A stretch of DNA of 32,067 nucleotides. Origin: a virus. Numbering within the stretch: the stretch's first letter is position 1; the number at the start of each line of letters is the position of its first letter. The translations under genes were made by a program, and so were the position numbers. This document shows positions 7,494 to 14,713 of the stretch, piece after piece. The notes under the pieces are model-generated. The model searched no databases and was not told the DNA's origin. It was given only the letters and a program-made list of their open reading frames with translations. The DNA lies in the IMG/VR virus record IMGVR_UViG_3300046492_000266, positions 1-32,067 of that record. One strand, 5' to 3'.

Positions 7494-8071
7494 GCTGCGG
7501 CCCTCTTCAGTTCGCGGGTCTTGGCTCGGTAGTCGGCCTTGATGGTTTTGATTTCTTCGATGGAGTGCTTGCGAGCCGGGTGCGGTCCTTCCAGCCAATC
7601 GACCTTTTCCGGGCCTATCAGCTGCAGAAGCGCAAGCCGGTAATTCACAAGGTTGCCGGACAGGTATGTGTTGCACGGGGCGCACTGCTTCCACACGTTG
7701 AGCGGTTCGAATCGCAGCTCGGGGTTCGCTCCTACAGAGCGGTAGTGCCCGGCGTGGTATTGGCCTTCGTGATGACGACCGCAGCTCACGCATGGGCGAT
7801 CGGCATCACGCAGGCGGATCCACTCGTTGAACGCGGCCTGGGCTTCGCGGATGTGTTCCGCCCTGCTCTTCAGTTTTTCCTTACGGACTTTGATCTCGCG
7901 GCGCTCGCACTGGTCGATCGCCTTGCGAGCTTTCTCTTGATGACGCGGGGCATCAATTGCCGCACAGGCCGGACTGCATACGGCCTGCCCCATGCGCGAA
8001 GGGATGAAAGATTTCCCACACGAGACGACACAGCACTTCTTCGGCTTTGGCTGCTTCCTTGCGATCGTCAT
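7490..8071 (-). CDS. ninG: NinG/Rap recombination protein
   Basis: A 193-aa protein of the NinG (Rap) family, structure-specific endonucleases that promote Red-type recombination in lambda. An N-terminal zinc-binding block has Cys at about 13, 14, 18, 32 and 36 (KKCCVVSCGKSF, CSPAC). A long basic coiled coil follows, then the core ending in RPCVSCGRHHEGQYHAGHY and FEPLNVWKQCAPCNTYLSGN, with Cys/His pairs like an HNH zinc finger. It fits recombination by the RecT/YqaJ pair on the pL side. Overlaps ninB and the next gene by 4 bp each. Confidence 0.9.
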   Translation of the reverse strand: MTIARKQPKPKKCCVVSCGKSFIPSRMGQAVCSPACAAIDAPRHQEKARKAIDQCERREIKVRKEKLKSRAEHIREAQAAFNEWIRLRDADRPCVSCGRHHEGQYHAGHYRSVGANPELRFEPLNVWKQCAPCNTYLSGNLVNYRLALLQLIGPEKVDWLEGPHPARKHSIEEIKTIKADYRAKTRELKRAAA

Positions 8072-8538
8072 GCAGCCTCCTGGCTCAGCAGATCATCGAA
8101 GTACACGCCCTGCTGTGCGAAGCGCGCGACGATCCGGTCGGTGTAGGCAATGCCCTGGGCGCGATTGAACAGACTGGTGACCGGGAAACCGTCCGGGCCG
8201 AACAGCTTGCAGCCTCCCATCATGGCAAGCTTCGTCTCGTACGGAAGGTGCCGCATCACTCGATACCACTCAGCCTGAAACCCAGAATCTTCGTTCAGCA
8301 GGATCTGCACGCCGACGTGCAACTTGCAGTACCGGCGAGCGTCGGCCTCGTCGCCGATCTGGGTCATCTCGGCAATACGCTTGTACATCGCAAACCACAG
8401 CCGGTTTTGATCGAGCGTGCGATCCTTACCGGGGCGCAGCGAAACAACGACGAACTTCTTGTCGCGATACATGGTGCTGAGTTTGGTAATGGCTTCGGAC
8501 AACTTTGCCTGACAGTTCACGGAGATTTTGTCAGTCAT
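8068..8538 (-). CDS. NinB-like recombination protein
   Basis: A 156-aa protein. The block RTLDQNRLWFAMYKRIAEMT followed by a Cys-Lys-Leu-His segment (YCKLHVGVQIL) fits the NinB (lambda Orf) family, single-strand DNA-binding recombination mediators that help load RecA or Red proteins. It lies directly upstream of ninG, as in lambda. The start at 8538 overlaps the next upstream gene by 8 bp. The family call is from motif memory and position. Confidence 0.75.
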   Translation of the reverse strand: MTDKISVNCQAKLSEAITKLSTMYRDKKFVVVSLRPGKDRTLDQNRLWFAMYKRIAEMTQIGDEADARRYCKLHVGVQILLNEDSGFQAEWYRVMRHLPYETKLAMMGGCKLFGPDGFPVTSLFNRAQGIAYTDRIVARFAQQGVYFDDLLSQEAA

Positions 8539-8758
8539 GAGCGGCCACCTTATTTGGCAACTCTTCGATCAACTCAGCGAGTTGCTGCGTCAGTCGTTCG
8601 TTGTCGGCCAGCAGCTCCAGCGCTACCTCCTCCACGGTCTTCTCCCCGAGGAATTCGCCAAGCGCTTCAGCGTTCTGCCTCCACTCCCCCCAGTCAGCCT
8701 TCCAGGAGGCGACTTCACTCCACAGCAGCTTCTGGAGTTTTTGTTTGTCGATGGTCAT
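8531..8758 (-). CDS. Small coiled-coil protein in the replication operon
   Basis: A 75-aa, mostly helical protein (begins MTIDKQKLQKLLWSEVASWK) with two Trp-containing helices and a Glu/Leu-rich C-terminal coiled coil. It is coupled to genes on both sides (ATGA at 8755-8758 with the 265-aa gene, 8 bp overlap with NinB-like). The function is unknown. Confidence 0.6.
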   Translation of the reverse strand: MTIDKQKLQKLLWSEVASWKADWGEWRQNAEALGEFLGEKTVEEVALELLADNERLTQQLAELIEELPNKVAAHD

Positions 8759-9552
8759 TGAGCAGCGCTCCTTGCTTCCAATTGTTCGGCCTGCTGAATG
8801 AGCAGCGCCCGGCGATCGGCAAGCTCGTTGGCTGCCAAAATTCGCAGTTCTGTTTTTTCATCGTCTGAGGCTTTACGCATCGCCAGCATCGAATCCTTCA
8901 CTGCGGCGAGCTTCTCGCGCAGTTTTGGCGAAGGCCGCGCTACATCACCGGTCAGCAGCGCAACGACGGCCCGGCCGTCTTCAGTGACCGGTGCGACACT
9001 CAAGTCGGCCAGGTACTGCTGAGCGCGCTCTTGTGGGATTCGCTGCATTTGCAGGGCTTTGGTAATCGCCTGCGTGCGGCGGTTGGCGTCGAAGCCGACA
9101 GACACATGCCAGTTCACCTCTTTGCCGTCCTCACGAGCCTGCCCCACCAGACGCTCGTAAGCGCTGTTGAACGCCATACGCGCACCAACCTTGTCGTCGG
9201 CATCGAGTACAGGTTTCGCAGCAGCCAGTGCGAGCTGGATTTCGTCGGTCAGCACCACGGTTTCGAATTCATCGTTGGTGGTCATGGCGATCGCCCAGGC
9301 CTCGTCCTTGCCCGGGCGGCCGTCAGCGGCCTGCACTCGCTGGAGAATGTCGGCCATCGCCAGCTTGCCTTTCACCTCGAAGCGGCAGGCCTTCAGCGCG
9401 GCTTTCACGGAGGGCACCGAGTAAGCGCAGAGGTCTTCGGCCATCATCGCCGCAGTGCCTGGGTTCATTTCCTGACCCATGGCCTCGGCGGTGGCGCAGA
9501 TCGCTGCAGCGAGGCTGGCAACCTGCTGATCATCCATTTCAAATGTACTCAT
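8755..9552 (-). CDS. P-position protein, possible helicase loader
   Basis: A 265-aa soluble protein following the O-like initiator, where lambda has gene P (the DnaB loader). The N-terminal ~100 residues (MNPGTAAMMAEDLCAYSVPS, VKAALKACRFEVKGKLAMADIL, then GRPGKDEAWAIA) match a pattern I associate with phage helicase-loader-like proteins that lie next to initiator genes. The rest is helical and charged. No Walker ATPase motif is visible, so it is not a DnaC-type loader. Overlaps the O-like gene by 14 bp. The role is inferred. Confidence 0.65.
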   Translation of the reverse strand: MSTFEMDDQQVASLAAAICATAEAMGQEMNPGTAAMMAEDLCAYSVPSVKAALKACRFEVKGKLAMADILQRVQAADGRPGKDEAWAIAMTTNDEFETVVLTDEIQLALAAAKPVLDADDKVGARMAFNSAYERLVGQAREDGKEVNWHVSVGFDANRRTQAITKALQMQRIPQERAQQYLADLSVAPVTEDGRAVVALLTGDVARPSPKLREKLAAVKDSMLAMRKASDDEKTELRILAANELADRRALLIQQAEQLEARSAAQ

Positions 9553-10468
9553 TGCGCTCCCCTGCTTTGCGCTTGGCCAAGACCATTTGCGCGGCCTGTT
9601 CGGCGGCGGAGACGTTCGCCTCGGTGCGTTCCATCTGGCGTGCGGTTGTCCCGTTGATGCGCTGACCGGTCACCCACTGGGTGTGGTAGCTCTCGGCGTT
9701 GGCCAGCAGTTCGTTGAGGCTGTGGCACTTGCGCAGGACGGCGGCATCGCTGGTTTTCAGGTAGTGCGCAGCGACGTGATGAGCGACATCGGCGCCGAGG
9801 CGGTCGACCAGTTGGCCGAGCTGTCCACCGACCTTGGCGTTCCACACCGGCCAAGCACCTTGGTAGCGCTTTCGGTAGGCCATGGCGTAGTTCGCCCAGA
9901 CCTTGAAGGTTTTGCAGGACTGGTCTTTGGGGCCCGGCATGTCAGCGGGGATCTCAACCCGTGGCGTATCGGTTCGATCAACCACCAGCACCAAGTTGCG
10001 AGTTTGAACCGGCTCGACCTCGGCGGAAGCCGGGGGTGCAATTGGTTCAATGACCGGTTCCATGACTGGTTCAAGAGAGTTACTGATTCTGGGTGCAACT
10101 GCTGCACTACCCCCTAGTGCAGGAGATTCACTAGGGGGTGAACCTGCTGCACCACCCGGGTGAATCTTTTGCACTACCCCTGGTGCAGGAGGTGCACCAC
10201 CATCGAGAGTCAGAAAGTAAACGTTCGACGAATTTCCCTTCGGGCCACCCTTCCGAATTTCCTTGCGCAACAGTCCCGCCTCACACAGGGCGGTGATGTG
10301 GTTCATGACCGAACGCTTGCTGATCTCACACTGGTCAGCAATATGCTGGTAGGAAGGCCAGCATTCGCCTACGTCGCTTGCGTTGTCTGCCAACTTTATC
10401 AAGACCAGCTTGCGCAATGGATTGCCGACGCGAAGCTTCATTGCGGCGACCATAAGTCCCATGCTCAT
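9539..10468 (-). CDS. O-like replication initiation protein
   Basis: A 309-aa protein. The start at 10468 has GGAGG upstream and overlaps the HNH gene stop (ATGA). Residues ~10-90 form a winged helix-turn-helix typical of phage initiators (GNPLRKLVLIKLADNAS, CWPSYQHIADQCEISKRSV, HITALCEAGLL). A Pro/Gly/Ala/Ser-rich linker (~95-150) is encoded by the candidate origin repeats at 10092-10200. The C-terminal half (MAYRKRYQGAWPVWNAKVGG) probably contacts the loader. Like lambda O, origin and initiator share the same DNA. Confidence 0.85.
   Translation of the reverse strand: MSMGLMVAAMKLRVGNPLRKLVLIKLADNASDVGECWPSYQHIADQCEISKRSVMNHITALCEAGLLRKEIRKGGPKGNSSNVYFLTLDGGAPPAPGVVQKIHPGGAAGSPPSESPALGGSAAVAPRISNSLEPVMEPVIEPIAPPASAEVEPVQTRNLVLVVDRTDTPRVEIPADMPGPKDQSCKTFKVWANYAMAYRKRYQGAWPVWNAKVGGQLGQLVDRLGADVAHHVAAHYLKTSDAAVLRKCHSLNELLANAESYHTQWVTGQRINGTTARQMERTEANVSAAEQAAQMVLAKRKAGERNEYI
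10092..10200. other. Candidate replication origin: four palindromic iterons
   Basis: Four hyphenated palindromes stand in a row inside the O-like gene: TGCACTACCCCCTAGTGCA (10103-10121), TTCACTAGGGGGTGAA (10127-10142), TGCACCACCCGGGTGAA (10148-10164) and TGCACTACCCCTGGTGCA (10170-10187), followed by GGTGCACC (10191-10198). Starts are spaced 24, 21 and 22 bp, about two helical turns. Half-site TKCACYA. In lambda the O-binding iterons also lie within gene O, in the interdomain linker coding region. Confidence 0.65.
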
Positions 10469-11052
10469 GCGGCACCTCCGGAAATACCGCGAAAGTCGAT
10501 TGTCTGTACGCCTTTCCAACTATTGCAGGACATGCAAAGGGTTTGAAGGTTGGCCAAAGAGGCTTCTCCGCCTAGGCTTTCAGGCAATACGTGATCCGCT
10601 CGCAAGCGCATCAGAACCGAGCAGCCACAGCGCAGACAGGCGTGACCATCGCGGGCGAATACTTGAGCGCGCAGACCTGAAGAAATTGGTTTCTTTTTCG
10701 TCCGGCGCCGAGGTGGGAGGATTGCGGGTTGGTAGGCGCTGACGTGACCCATACCGTTCGGGTTCCACTCACAGCCTTTTTCGGTGAGTCGGAATGCCTC
10801 AGAGCGCAACTCAATCAAACCCGCCTCTTCCAGGGCCTTCAGCATGCGGTAAGCAGTGTCTGGCTTGTCAGTGAGCAGCGGAAGCTCCTCGATGATCTTG
10901 GCCTTGCTCAGCGCGAAGAAGATCCCGTCGTCAGTCTTGATTGGCTTTGTCCAGCTCGGGCAGCCGTAGACGAAGGCAAACAGCAGGGCCTGCTGAGAAT
11001 TCAGCCCCCAGTCCAACGCCTTCACCTGATTGATCGTGACGGTGAATTGCAT
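10465..11052 (-). CDS. Winged-helix protein fused to an HNH endonuclease
   Basis: A 195-aa two-domain protein. Residues ~1-110 look like a winged helix-turn-helix similar to phage initiators (SQQALLFAFVYGC, DKPDTAYRMLKALEEAGLIE). Residues ~125-190 are an HNH nuclease: CLRCGC at 139-144, DHVLPESLGGEASLANLQ with His154, and CMSCNSWKG with Cys173 and Cys176. A basic linker (PPRRRTKKKP) joins them. It sits one base after the Rha gene and just before the O-like gene, so it may nick or recombine near the origin. The fusion makes site-specific targeting plausible, though this is inference. Confidence 0.8.
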   Translation of the reverse strand: MQFTVTINQVKALDWGLNSQQALLFAFVYGCPSWTKPIKTDDGIFFALSKAKIIEELPLLTDKPDTAYRMLKALEEAGLIELRSEAFRLTEKGCEWNPNGMGHVSAYQPAILPPRRRTKKKPISSGLRAQVFARDGHACLRCGCSVLMRLRADHVLPESLGGEASLANLQTLCMSCNSWKGVQTIDFRGISGGAA

Positions 11053-11053
11053 A

Positions 11054-11860
11054 TCAGGCCTTCCCGACCAGTTTGGCCAGTTCGAGGAAGCGATCGACGT
11101 ACCAGTGAGGCTGCGTCTCGCGTGGGGATTGGGGGTTGGTCAGGTTCTTGCCGTAGGTCATGCCCTTCTCGGTCACCGACCAGAACGGAACCATTTCCTG
11201 TTTGGAGTTCTTGCGCTGGAGCTGTTTCAGAAAGCCCTTGGTTTCCAGTGCGCGGTTGAACGCAGCGGGTGACACGCGAATGCCGTTGTCTTTCAGCAAG
11301 GCCGTGGCTGACTTGGTGGGCATCGAGGATCCGCCAGTAGCATCTGGCGCGGCGTCGACGGCGTAGCCTGGGAGAAACTTCGGGTCAAGACCGTTGTTCT
11401 CGGCGATTTTCGTGAGCATGGCCATCTGGCACGACGGCGCGGGCTTCAACAGGCGCGTGAAGCACTCCATGATGGCAATCTCGCCGATCACCTTGGTGCC
11501 GCTCAGCAGAACCTGTTCGCGAGCACCGTGCTGCTGTTCCAGTTCGCGCCAGCGGCGGATAACTTTCATCCGCATAGGCGCGCTGTAACCGGTGAGCAGG
11601 CAGTCGGTATGCTCCCGGTCGAGCCTGTACTCAACCTGTTCCCGGTTTTGGCCGTCCAGATAGATGTGCTCAAAACTGAGCACATCTAATTTCAGTTCTT
11701 TTAGCATCGCAGCAATGTCTCGCTTCACGTTGTTGTGACGCTTACCGGTGACGTTAGCGATTTCGCGAGAGGACATAACGGTACGCGACACGTTTTCAGA
11801 ATTCGAAAAACGTGTCGCGACACTGTTGGGGGTATTGCTTGAAGTAGGTTGGCTATGCAT
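11054..11860 (-). CDS. Rha-family regulatory protein with antirepressor-like C-terminus
   Basis: A 268-aa protein. ATG 11860 is chosen because GAGG lies 6 nt upstream; two earlier ATGs lack this. Residues ~28-115 form a Rha domain (MSSREIANVTGKRHNNVKRD, then HIYLDGQNREQVEYRLDREH, MRMKVIRRWRELE). Residues ~115-268 resemble phage antirepressor/KilA-type C-terminal domains (AFNRALETKGFLKQLQRKN, VTEKGMTYGKNL). Such proteins regulate the lytic switch and interfere with growth in some hosts. Residues ~13-25 (VATRF...VSR) are encoded by palindromic copy A and look like an insertion before the Rha domain. Confidence 0.85.
   Translation of the reverse strand: MHSQPTSSNTPNSVATRFSNSENVSRTVMSSREIANVTGKRHNNVKRDIAAMLKELKLDVLSFEHIYLDGQNREQVEYRLDREHTDCLLTGYSAPMRMKVIRRWRELEQQHGAREQVLLSGTKVIGEIAIMECFTRLLKPAPSCQMAMLTKIAENNGLDPKFLPGYAVDAAPDATGGSSMPTKSATALLKDNGIRVSPAAFNRALETKGFLKQLQRKNSKQEMVPFWSVTEKGMTYGKNLTNPQSPRETQPHWYVDRFLELAKLVGKA
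11784..11823 (-). repeat. Palindromic element, copy A (inside the Rha gene)
   Basis: CGCGACACGTTTT (11784-11796) and AAAACGTGTCGCG (11807-11819) are perfect 13-bp inverted arms around a 10-nt loop; the right arm continues into the 12-bp palindrome GTGTCGCGACAC (11812-11823). On the coding (minus) strand it is read without a stop as V-A-T-R-F-S-N-S-E-N-V-S-R, just before the Rha domain. Confidence 0.85.
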
Positions 11861-11925
11861 AATCGGCCTCATCAAGTGTTAATGAATTAGCCGGGGCGCA
11901 ATCCCGGCTTTTTTGTGCCCGGGAT

Positions 11926-12540
11926 TCAGGCGAGCTTCAAATTCGGTCGGTGTTTTGCGATCAGTGCTTCCGCCTTCCGGCCAAGCTCCCCTGCCCGCGC
12001 CTCAACTTGGCGGCACTGTTCGGCAAACGCCGGCAGGTGCGGCAAGTCCTCTTCGCACATCACCTGGTCGTCAAAGACTTCGCTGCCGGTGTCGATCACA
12101 TCGCCCAGCGCGCGGATCAGTGCACCGAAGCTTTTATTGGCGCATTGGTCGCTCTGCATCTGGCGAGCGCCGATCAGCCCATGGCGGCCGGCAAGCTCAT
12201 TGATGCAGTTGTCGCGAAACTCAGGCTCCAGAGCGTTTACCCAAGACTCCTCCAGCCAAGACGGCATCTCCTGATCCCCGGAGAGCCAGCGCTGTACACG
12301 CTTCAGCCAGCGACCGGTCGCCTTTACAAACTCGTTCACGTCACCGGTCAGTTCTGGCGAATTGAAGTCTGGAACTTCCTTCTTCTTGGCGCGATCTGGA
12401 ATCGACAGGTGCAGCTCACGGCTCAGAGCCTGGGCGAAGTCGTCTTGGCTCAGGCTGGTGCGCGCGATCTGGTTTTGAGTATGAGCGACCAGCACCTGAT
12501 CACGGGTTTGTACGGTGTGTCTGGAACTGGACGTTTGCAT
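11926..12540 (-). CDS. CII-position regulatory-region protein
   Basis: A 204-aa soluble protein between the Cro-like gene and the Rha gene, the slot held by cII in lambda. The N-terminus (SRHTVQTRDQVLVAHTQNQI, then TSLSQDDFAQALSRELHL) and middle (FVKATGRWLKRVQRWL, then PSWLEESWVNALEPEFRDN, CINELAGRHGLIGARQ) are helical and could include a DNA-binding fold. I recall similar proteins in Pseudomonas prophages at this place but cannot name the family. A role as CII-like activator is a positional guess only. Confidence 0.7.
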   Translation of the reverse strand: MQTSSSRHTVQTRDQVLVAHTQNQIARTSLSQDDFAQALSRELHLSIPDRAKKKEVPDFNSPELTGDVNEFVKATGRWLKRVQRWLSGDQEMPSWLEESWVNALEPEFRDNCINELAGRHGLIGARQMQSDQCANKSFGALIRALGDVIDTGSEVFDDQVMCEEDLPHLPAFAEQCRQVEARAGELGRKAEALIAKHRPNLKLA

Positions 12541-12590
12541 GGGGACTGCTCTCTTCTAATCTGGTTTCAATGGAACGGCGGACAGGGATG

Positions 12591-12770
12591 TCAGGCGGCT
12601 TGTACCTTTTTTGCTGCCTTGAACTTTCCTTTGGAAAGAACCTGAATTTGGTACTGCCGTGATTCGGGAATGGTTTCCCCCCACATGGTCACAGCGCTCG
12701 GGCGTATTCCCAGGGCTTGTGCCAGCTTTGTCTTGCTGCCGAAGAATTCGGCGACTTCATGCGTATTCAT
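12591..12770 (-). CDS. Cro-like repressor (YdaS/Cro type)
   Basis: A 59-aa protein, MNTHEVAEFFGSKTKLAQAL followed by GIRPSAVTMWGETIPESRQ and a basic tail (SKGKFKAAKKVQ). This is the short helix-turn-helix of Cro/YdaS-type proteins: the KTKLAQALGIRPSAVTMW part is the DNA-binding turn. ATG 12770, with GAGGAT just upstream. It is divergent from the CI-like repressor, and the intergenic region holds three operator-like sites. As the first gene of the leftward transcript it should favour lytic growth by blocking cI transcription. Confidence 0.88.
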   Translation of the reverse strand: MNTHEVAEFFGSKTKLAQALGIRPSAVTMWGETIPESRQYQIQVLSKGKFKAAKKVQAA

Positions 12771-12797
12771 TTCGCATCCTCGTTCGACCTTGACATA

Positions 12798-12826
12798 ATT
12801 TCAGCATGCTTAATTGTTCGAGTCAA
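12798..12826 (-). promoter_or_regulatory. Candidate pR promoter for cro and replication genes
   Basis: On the minus strand TTGACT (12826-12821), a 17-nt spacer and TGAAAT (12803-12798). The operator at 12800-12813 covers its -10 end, so repressor binding would block it. Confidence 0.65.
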
Positions 12827-12869
12827 CAGCGTTTTCCGCCTACTGCATGCTTAAATTCAGTTAACTTAA
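12800..12869. promoter_or_regulatory. Operator trio in the cI-cro gap (OR-like)
   Basis: Three 14-bp near-palindromes: TTCAGCATGCTTAA (12800-12813), TACTGCATGCTTAA (12841-12854) and TTCAGTTAACTTAA (12856-12869). The first overlaps pR, the other two overlap the cI promoter region. The same motif occurs three more times at pL (18276-18334), matching lambda's OR/OL logic for one shared repressor. Confidence 0.75.
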
Positions 12870-12872
12870 TAT
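12867..12872 (+). promoter_or_regulatory. -10 element of candidate pRM, probably leaderless cI
   Basis: TAATAT ends 7 bp before the cI ATG at 12880, so transcription would start at or next to the start codon. No good -35 is visible, as expected for a promoter that needs activation, and no ribosome site precedes the ATG. Confidence 0.5.
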
Positions 12873-12879
12873 TGAGTCC

Positions 12880-13539
12880 ATGGAAAGACACGAACGTATT
12901 GCCCGAGCTATACAGCTCAGCGGGAAAAAGAAGGGCGAAATTGCGGCGCTGTGCGGCGTCGCGAACTCTGCTGTCACTCAATGGATTACTGGCGAGAGCA
13001 AAAGCCTCCGGCCAGAGAATCTCTACGCCTTGGCAAAAGCGACTGGCTTCAGAGCAGAGTGGCTTGCTATTGGTGAGGGTGCGGAGCAGGAGGCGTCAGA
13101 GCCCAACGTCTCGATGACTGAGCAGCCTTCTCAGAGCTTCCGCTACCCAGTGATCAGTTGGGTATCGGCTGGCTCATGGGCCGAGGCTGTAGAGCCCTAC
13201 CCTGCAGGCATCTCGGATCGCTACGAGTTTTCCGAATACAACTCGAAAGGCCCAGCGTTCTGGCTTGAAGTCAAAGGCGACTCGATGACATCGCCGGTAG
13301 GTACGAGCATCGCCCAGGGCTCACTGATCCTGGTGGATACCGAAGTCGAAGCGGCGCCGGGCAAGCTTGTGGTAGCCAAACTTCCAGACAGCAACGAGGC
13401 GACCTTCAAGAAGCTGGTCAGCGATGGTGGAAAGCTCTATCTGAAGCCGCTCAACCCTGGATACCCGACCGAAGTCTTTGATGAAAACTGCCGGATAGTT
13501 GGCGTCGTAGTGCAAGCAACACAGAAGTTTCACTACTGA
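12880..13539 (+). CDS. CI-like repressor with S24 self-cleavage domain
   Basis: A 219-aa lysogeny repressor. Residues ~1-65 are a helix-turn-helix (KKGEIAALCGVANSAVTQWI). Residues ~90-219 are a LexA/CI peptidase S24 domain with the Ala97-Gly98 cleavage bond (VISWVSAGSW), nucleophile Ser135 (KGDSM) and probable Lys177 (EATFKKL). RecA-stimulated cleavage would induce the prophage after DNA damage. It is divergent from cro across the operator trio and is read rightward into the lysogenic genes. No ribosome site precedes the ATG, suggesting a leaderless message. Confidence 0.95.
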   Translation: MERHERIARAIQLSGKKKGEIAALCGVANSAVTQWITGESKSLRPENLYALAKATGFRAEWLAIGEGAEQEASEPNVSMTEQPSQSFRYPVISWVSAGSWAEAVEPYPAGISDRYEFSEYNSKGPAFWLEVKGDSMTSPVGTSIAQGSLILVDTEVEAAPGKLVVAKLPDSNEATFKKLVSDGGKLYLKPLNPGYPTEVFDENCRIVGVVVQATQKFHY

Positions 13540-13552
13540 ACCGGACTGCGCC

Positions 13553-13594
13553 ATGGCCCTCGCCAGGTCGACCAGCAACTGCGCCGCGACCTGA
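13553..13594 (+). pseudogene. Degenerate copy of the 5' end of the 13833 gene
   Basis: The sequence ATGGCCCTCGCCAGG... closely matches the first ~43 bp of the gene at 13833 (GTGGCCCTCACTAAG...), including the shared CTGCGCCG-GACCT stretch, but is one base shorter and so runs into a stop after about 13 codons. It lies right after cI. It looks like the scar of a tandem duplication or of an older gene start. Confidence 0.5.
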
Positions 13595-13641
13595 CGATAT
13601 TAAGTTGAGCGGCAATAGCTGGACTATCCAGGAGGCAGACA

Positions 13642-13830
13642 ATGGGTCACTCCCCCGAATACCAAACAGAGCTGTATATCAAACAGCTTGAGCAGATGGT
13701 CAAGACGCTTCTCGACCAGGGCGAGAAGTTTAGAGAGGGTGGGCTCGACGAGCTGGCGGAAGCGACGCTTGATAAGTCAGAGCAGCTGAAACGCGCCATA
13801 GTCCAGCTCAGAAAAGTTATGGAGGAATAG
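13642..13830 (+). CDS. Small coiled-coil hypothetical protein
   Basis: A 62-aa protein with strong AGGAGG upstream of ATG 13642. It is almost entirely helical with heptad-like spacing (YIKQLEQMVKTLLDQGEKF, LDELAEATLDKSEQLKRAIV). It is the first gene after cI and stands in the lysogenic transcript, with the next gene 2 nt after its stop. It may form a pair with the 79-aa helical protein that follows. No family recognised. Confidence 0.65.
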   Translation: MGHSPEYQTELYIKQLEQMVKTLLDQGEKFREGGLDELAEATLDKSEQLKRAIVQLRKVMEE

Positions 13831-13832
13831 TC

Positions 13833-14072
13833 GTGGCCCTCACTAAGCCCAACCAGCAGCTGCGCCGAGACCTAAAAGAGGCTGCTGCCCTACTCAAGTG
13901 GTCAGGCGTCGACCTCATGCAGGCGGCGGTGAAGCTGTCAGAGGCCGGGCAAGAGGATGAGGCCAAAGAGCTGTTGAGGATCGCGGCCGGCTTCCAGGAG
14001 GCCGAGGACAAGCTGGCGGGGTATGCGGAAGAGGTGAAGGCGGGAAGGATTGTGCGGGCGAATCTGGAGTAG
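13833..14072 (+). CDS. Small helical hypothetical protein
   Basis: A 79-aa protein starting at GTG 13833, with GGAGGAAT in the preceding gene's end as ribosome site. The sequence is Ala/Glu/Leu-rich and all helical (LKEAAALLKWSGVDLMQAAV, EDEAKELLRIAAGFQEAEDK). It is 2 nt after the 62-aa gene, so they are coupled. A broken copy of its start lies at 13553-13594. The function is unknown. Confidence 0.65.
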   Translation: MALTKPNQQLRRDLKEAAALLKWSGVDLMQAAVKLSEAGQEDEAKELLRIAAGFQEAEDKLAGYAEEVKAGRIVRANLE

Positions 14073-14104
14073 TTGGTGTGGCGGCATTTCGGCATTAAGC
14101 ACCA

Positions 14105-14713
14105 GTGATCGAATTTATAAATTTAGCAAGGAGGCCGGGATTGATTCCTGAATGGAACGCGGAGGGCTTGTTACCTCCCATAAATGAATTGAATCCCGTT
14201 GACTTGAACAGATCGCCCTACGAAACGGATCTGGTTCAGCTGATTCAGCGCTTTTCCACCAGCGCAGAGCGCTGTCAGATCCTTCGTGGGTACTTAGCTC
14301 ATCGAGCTGAGCTTCATCTCATGGGTATGGATACGGGTTTTCAGTGGCTCAATGGCAGCTTTTCAGAAAACATCGAGCTGATTGAGCATCGACCACCGGG
14401 AGATGTTGACGTCGTCACCTTCACTCATCGAGGCGACGATTTTTTTGATGCGCTAACTGAGGAACAAATCCGCCTTTTGGGTGATACTGAGTGGATCAAA
14501 GAACGATTCAAGGTTGACTTCTACGTCCAGTCTCTACAGGACGATCCCGAAATTCTGGTGTCTATGTCTGCATACTGGTACAGCATGTGGTCTCATCGAA
14601 GGTCTAGGCAGTGGAAAGGATTCCTAAAATTAGACCTCGCACCACATCAAGACGCCGAAGCTCTGGCATTGCTCGAAGCTCGTCAACAGGAGCTAGCACA
14701 TGAACAGGAATGA
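14105..14713 (+). CDS. DUF6932-type protein with nucleotidyltransferase-like motif
   Basis: A 202-aa protein starting at GTG 14105. RSPYETDLVQLIQRFSTSAE, then RGYLAHRAELHLMGMDTGFQ, then WLNGSF (Gly84-Ser85) and GDVDVVTF (Asp100-x-Asp102) follow the pattern I know from DUF6932 proteins. The GS...DxD arrangement is the signature of pol-beta-type nucleotidyltransferases, with 14 residues between the two parts instead of the usual 9-13. A 14-bp overlap couples it to a 300-aa partner. It sits where lambda has rexBA and is visibly AT-richer than its neighbours, so a toxin, antitoxin or exclusion role is plausible but unproven. Confidence 0.75.
   Translation: MIEFINLARRPGLIPEWNAEGLLPPINELNPVDLNRSPYETDLVQLIQRFSTSAERCQILRGYLAHRAELHLMGMDTGFQWLNGSFSENIELIEHRPPGDVDVVTFTHRGDDFFDALTEEQIRLLGDTEWIKERFKVDFYVQSLQDDPEILVSMSAYWYSMWSHRRSRQWKGFLKLDLAPHQDAEALALLEARQQELAHEQE

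Noticed and set aside
8990-9000. Partial match to the GTGTCGCGACAC palindrome
   Set aside because: Only half of the motif is present and there is no second arm at the right distance.
10092-10200. CRISPR-like array reading of the spaced repeats in the O-like gene
   Set aside because: Repeats are short palindromes with 3-6 nt between them, inside a conserved coding region, so an iteron origin fits better. No other regularly spaced repeats of CRISPR size were seen.
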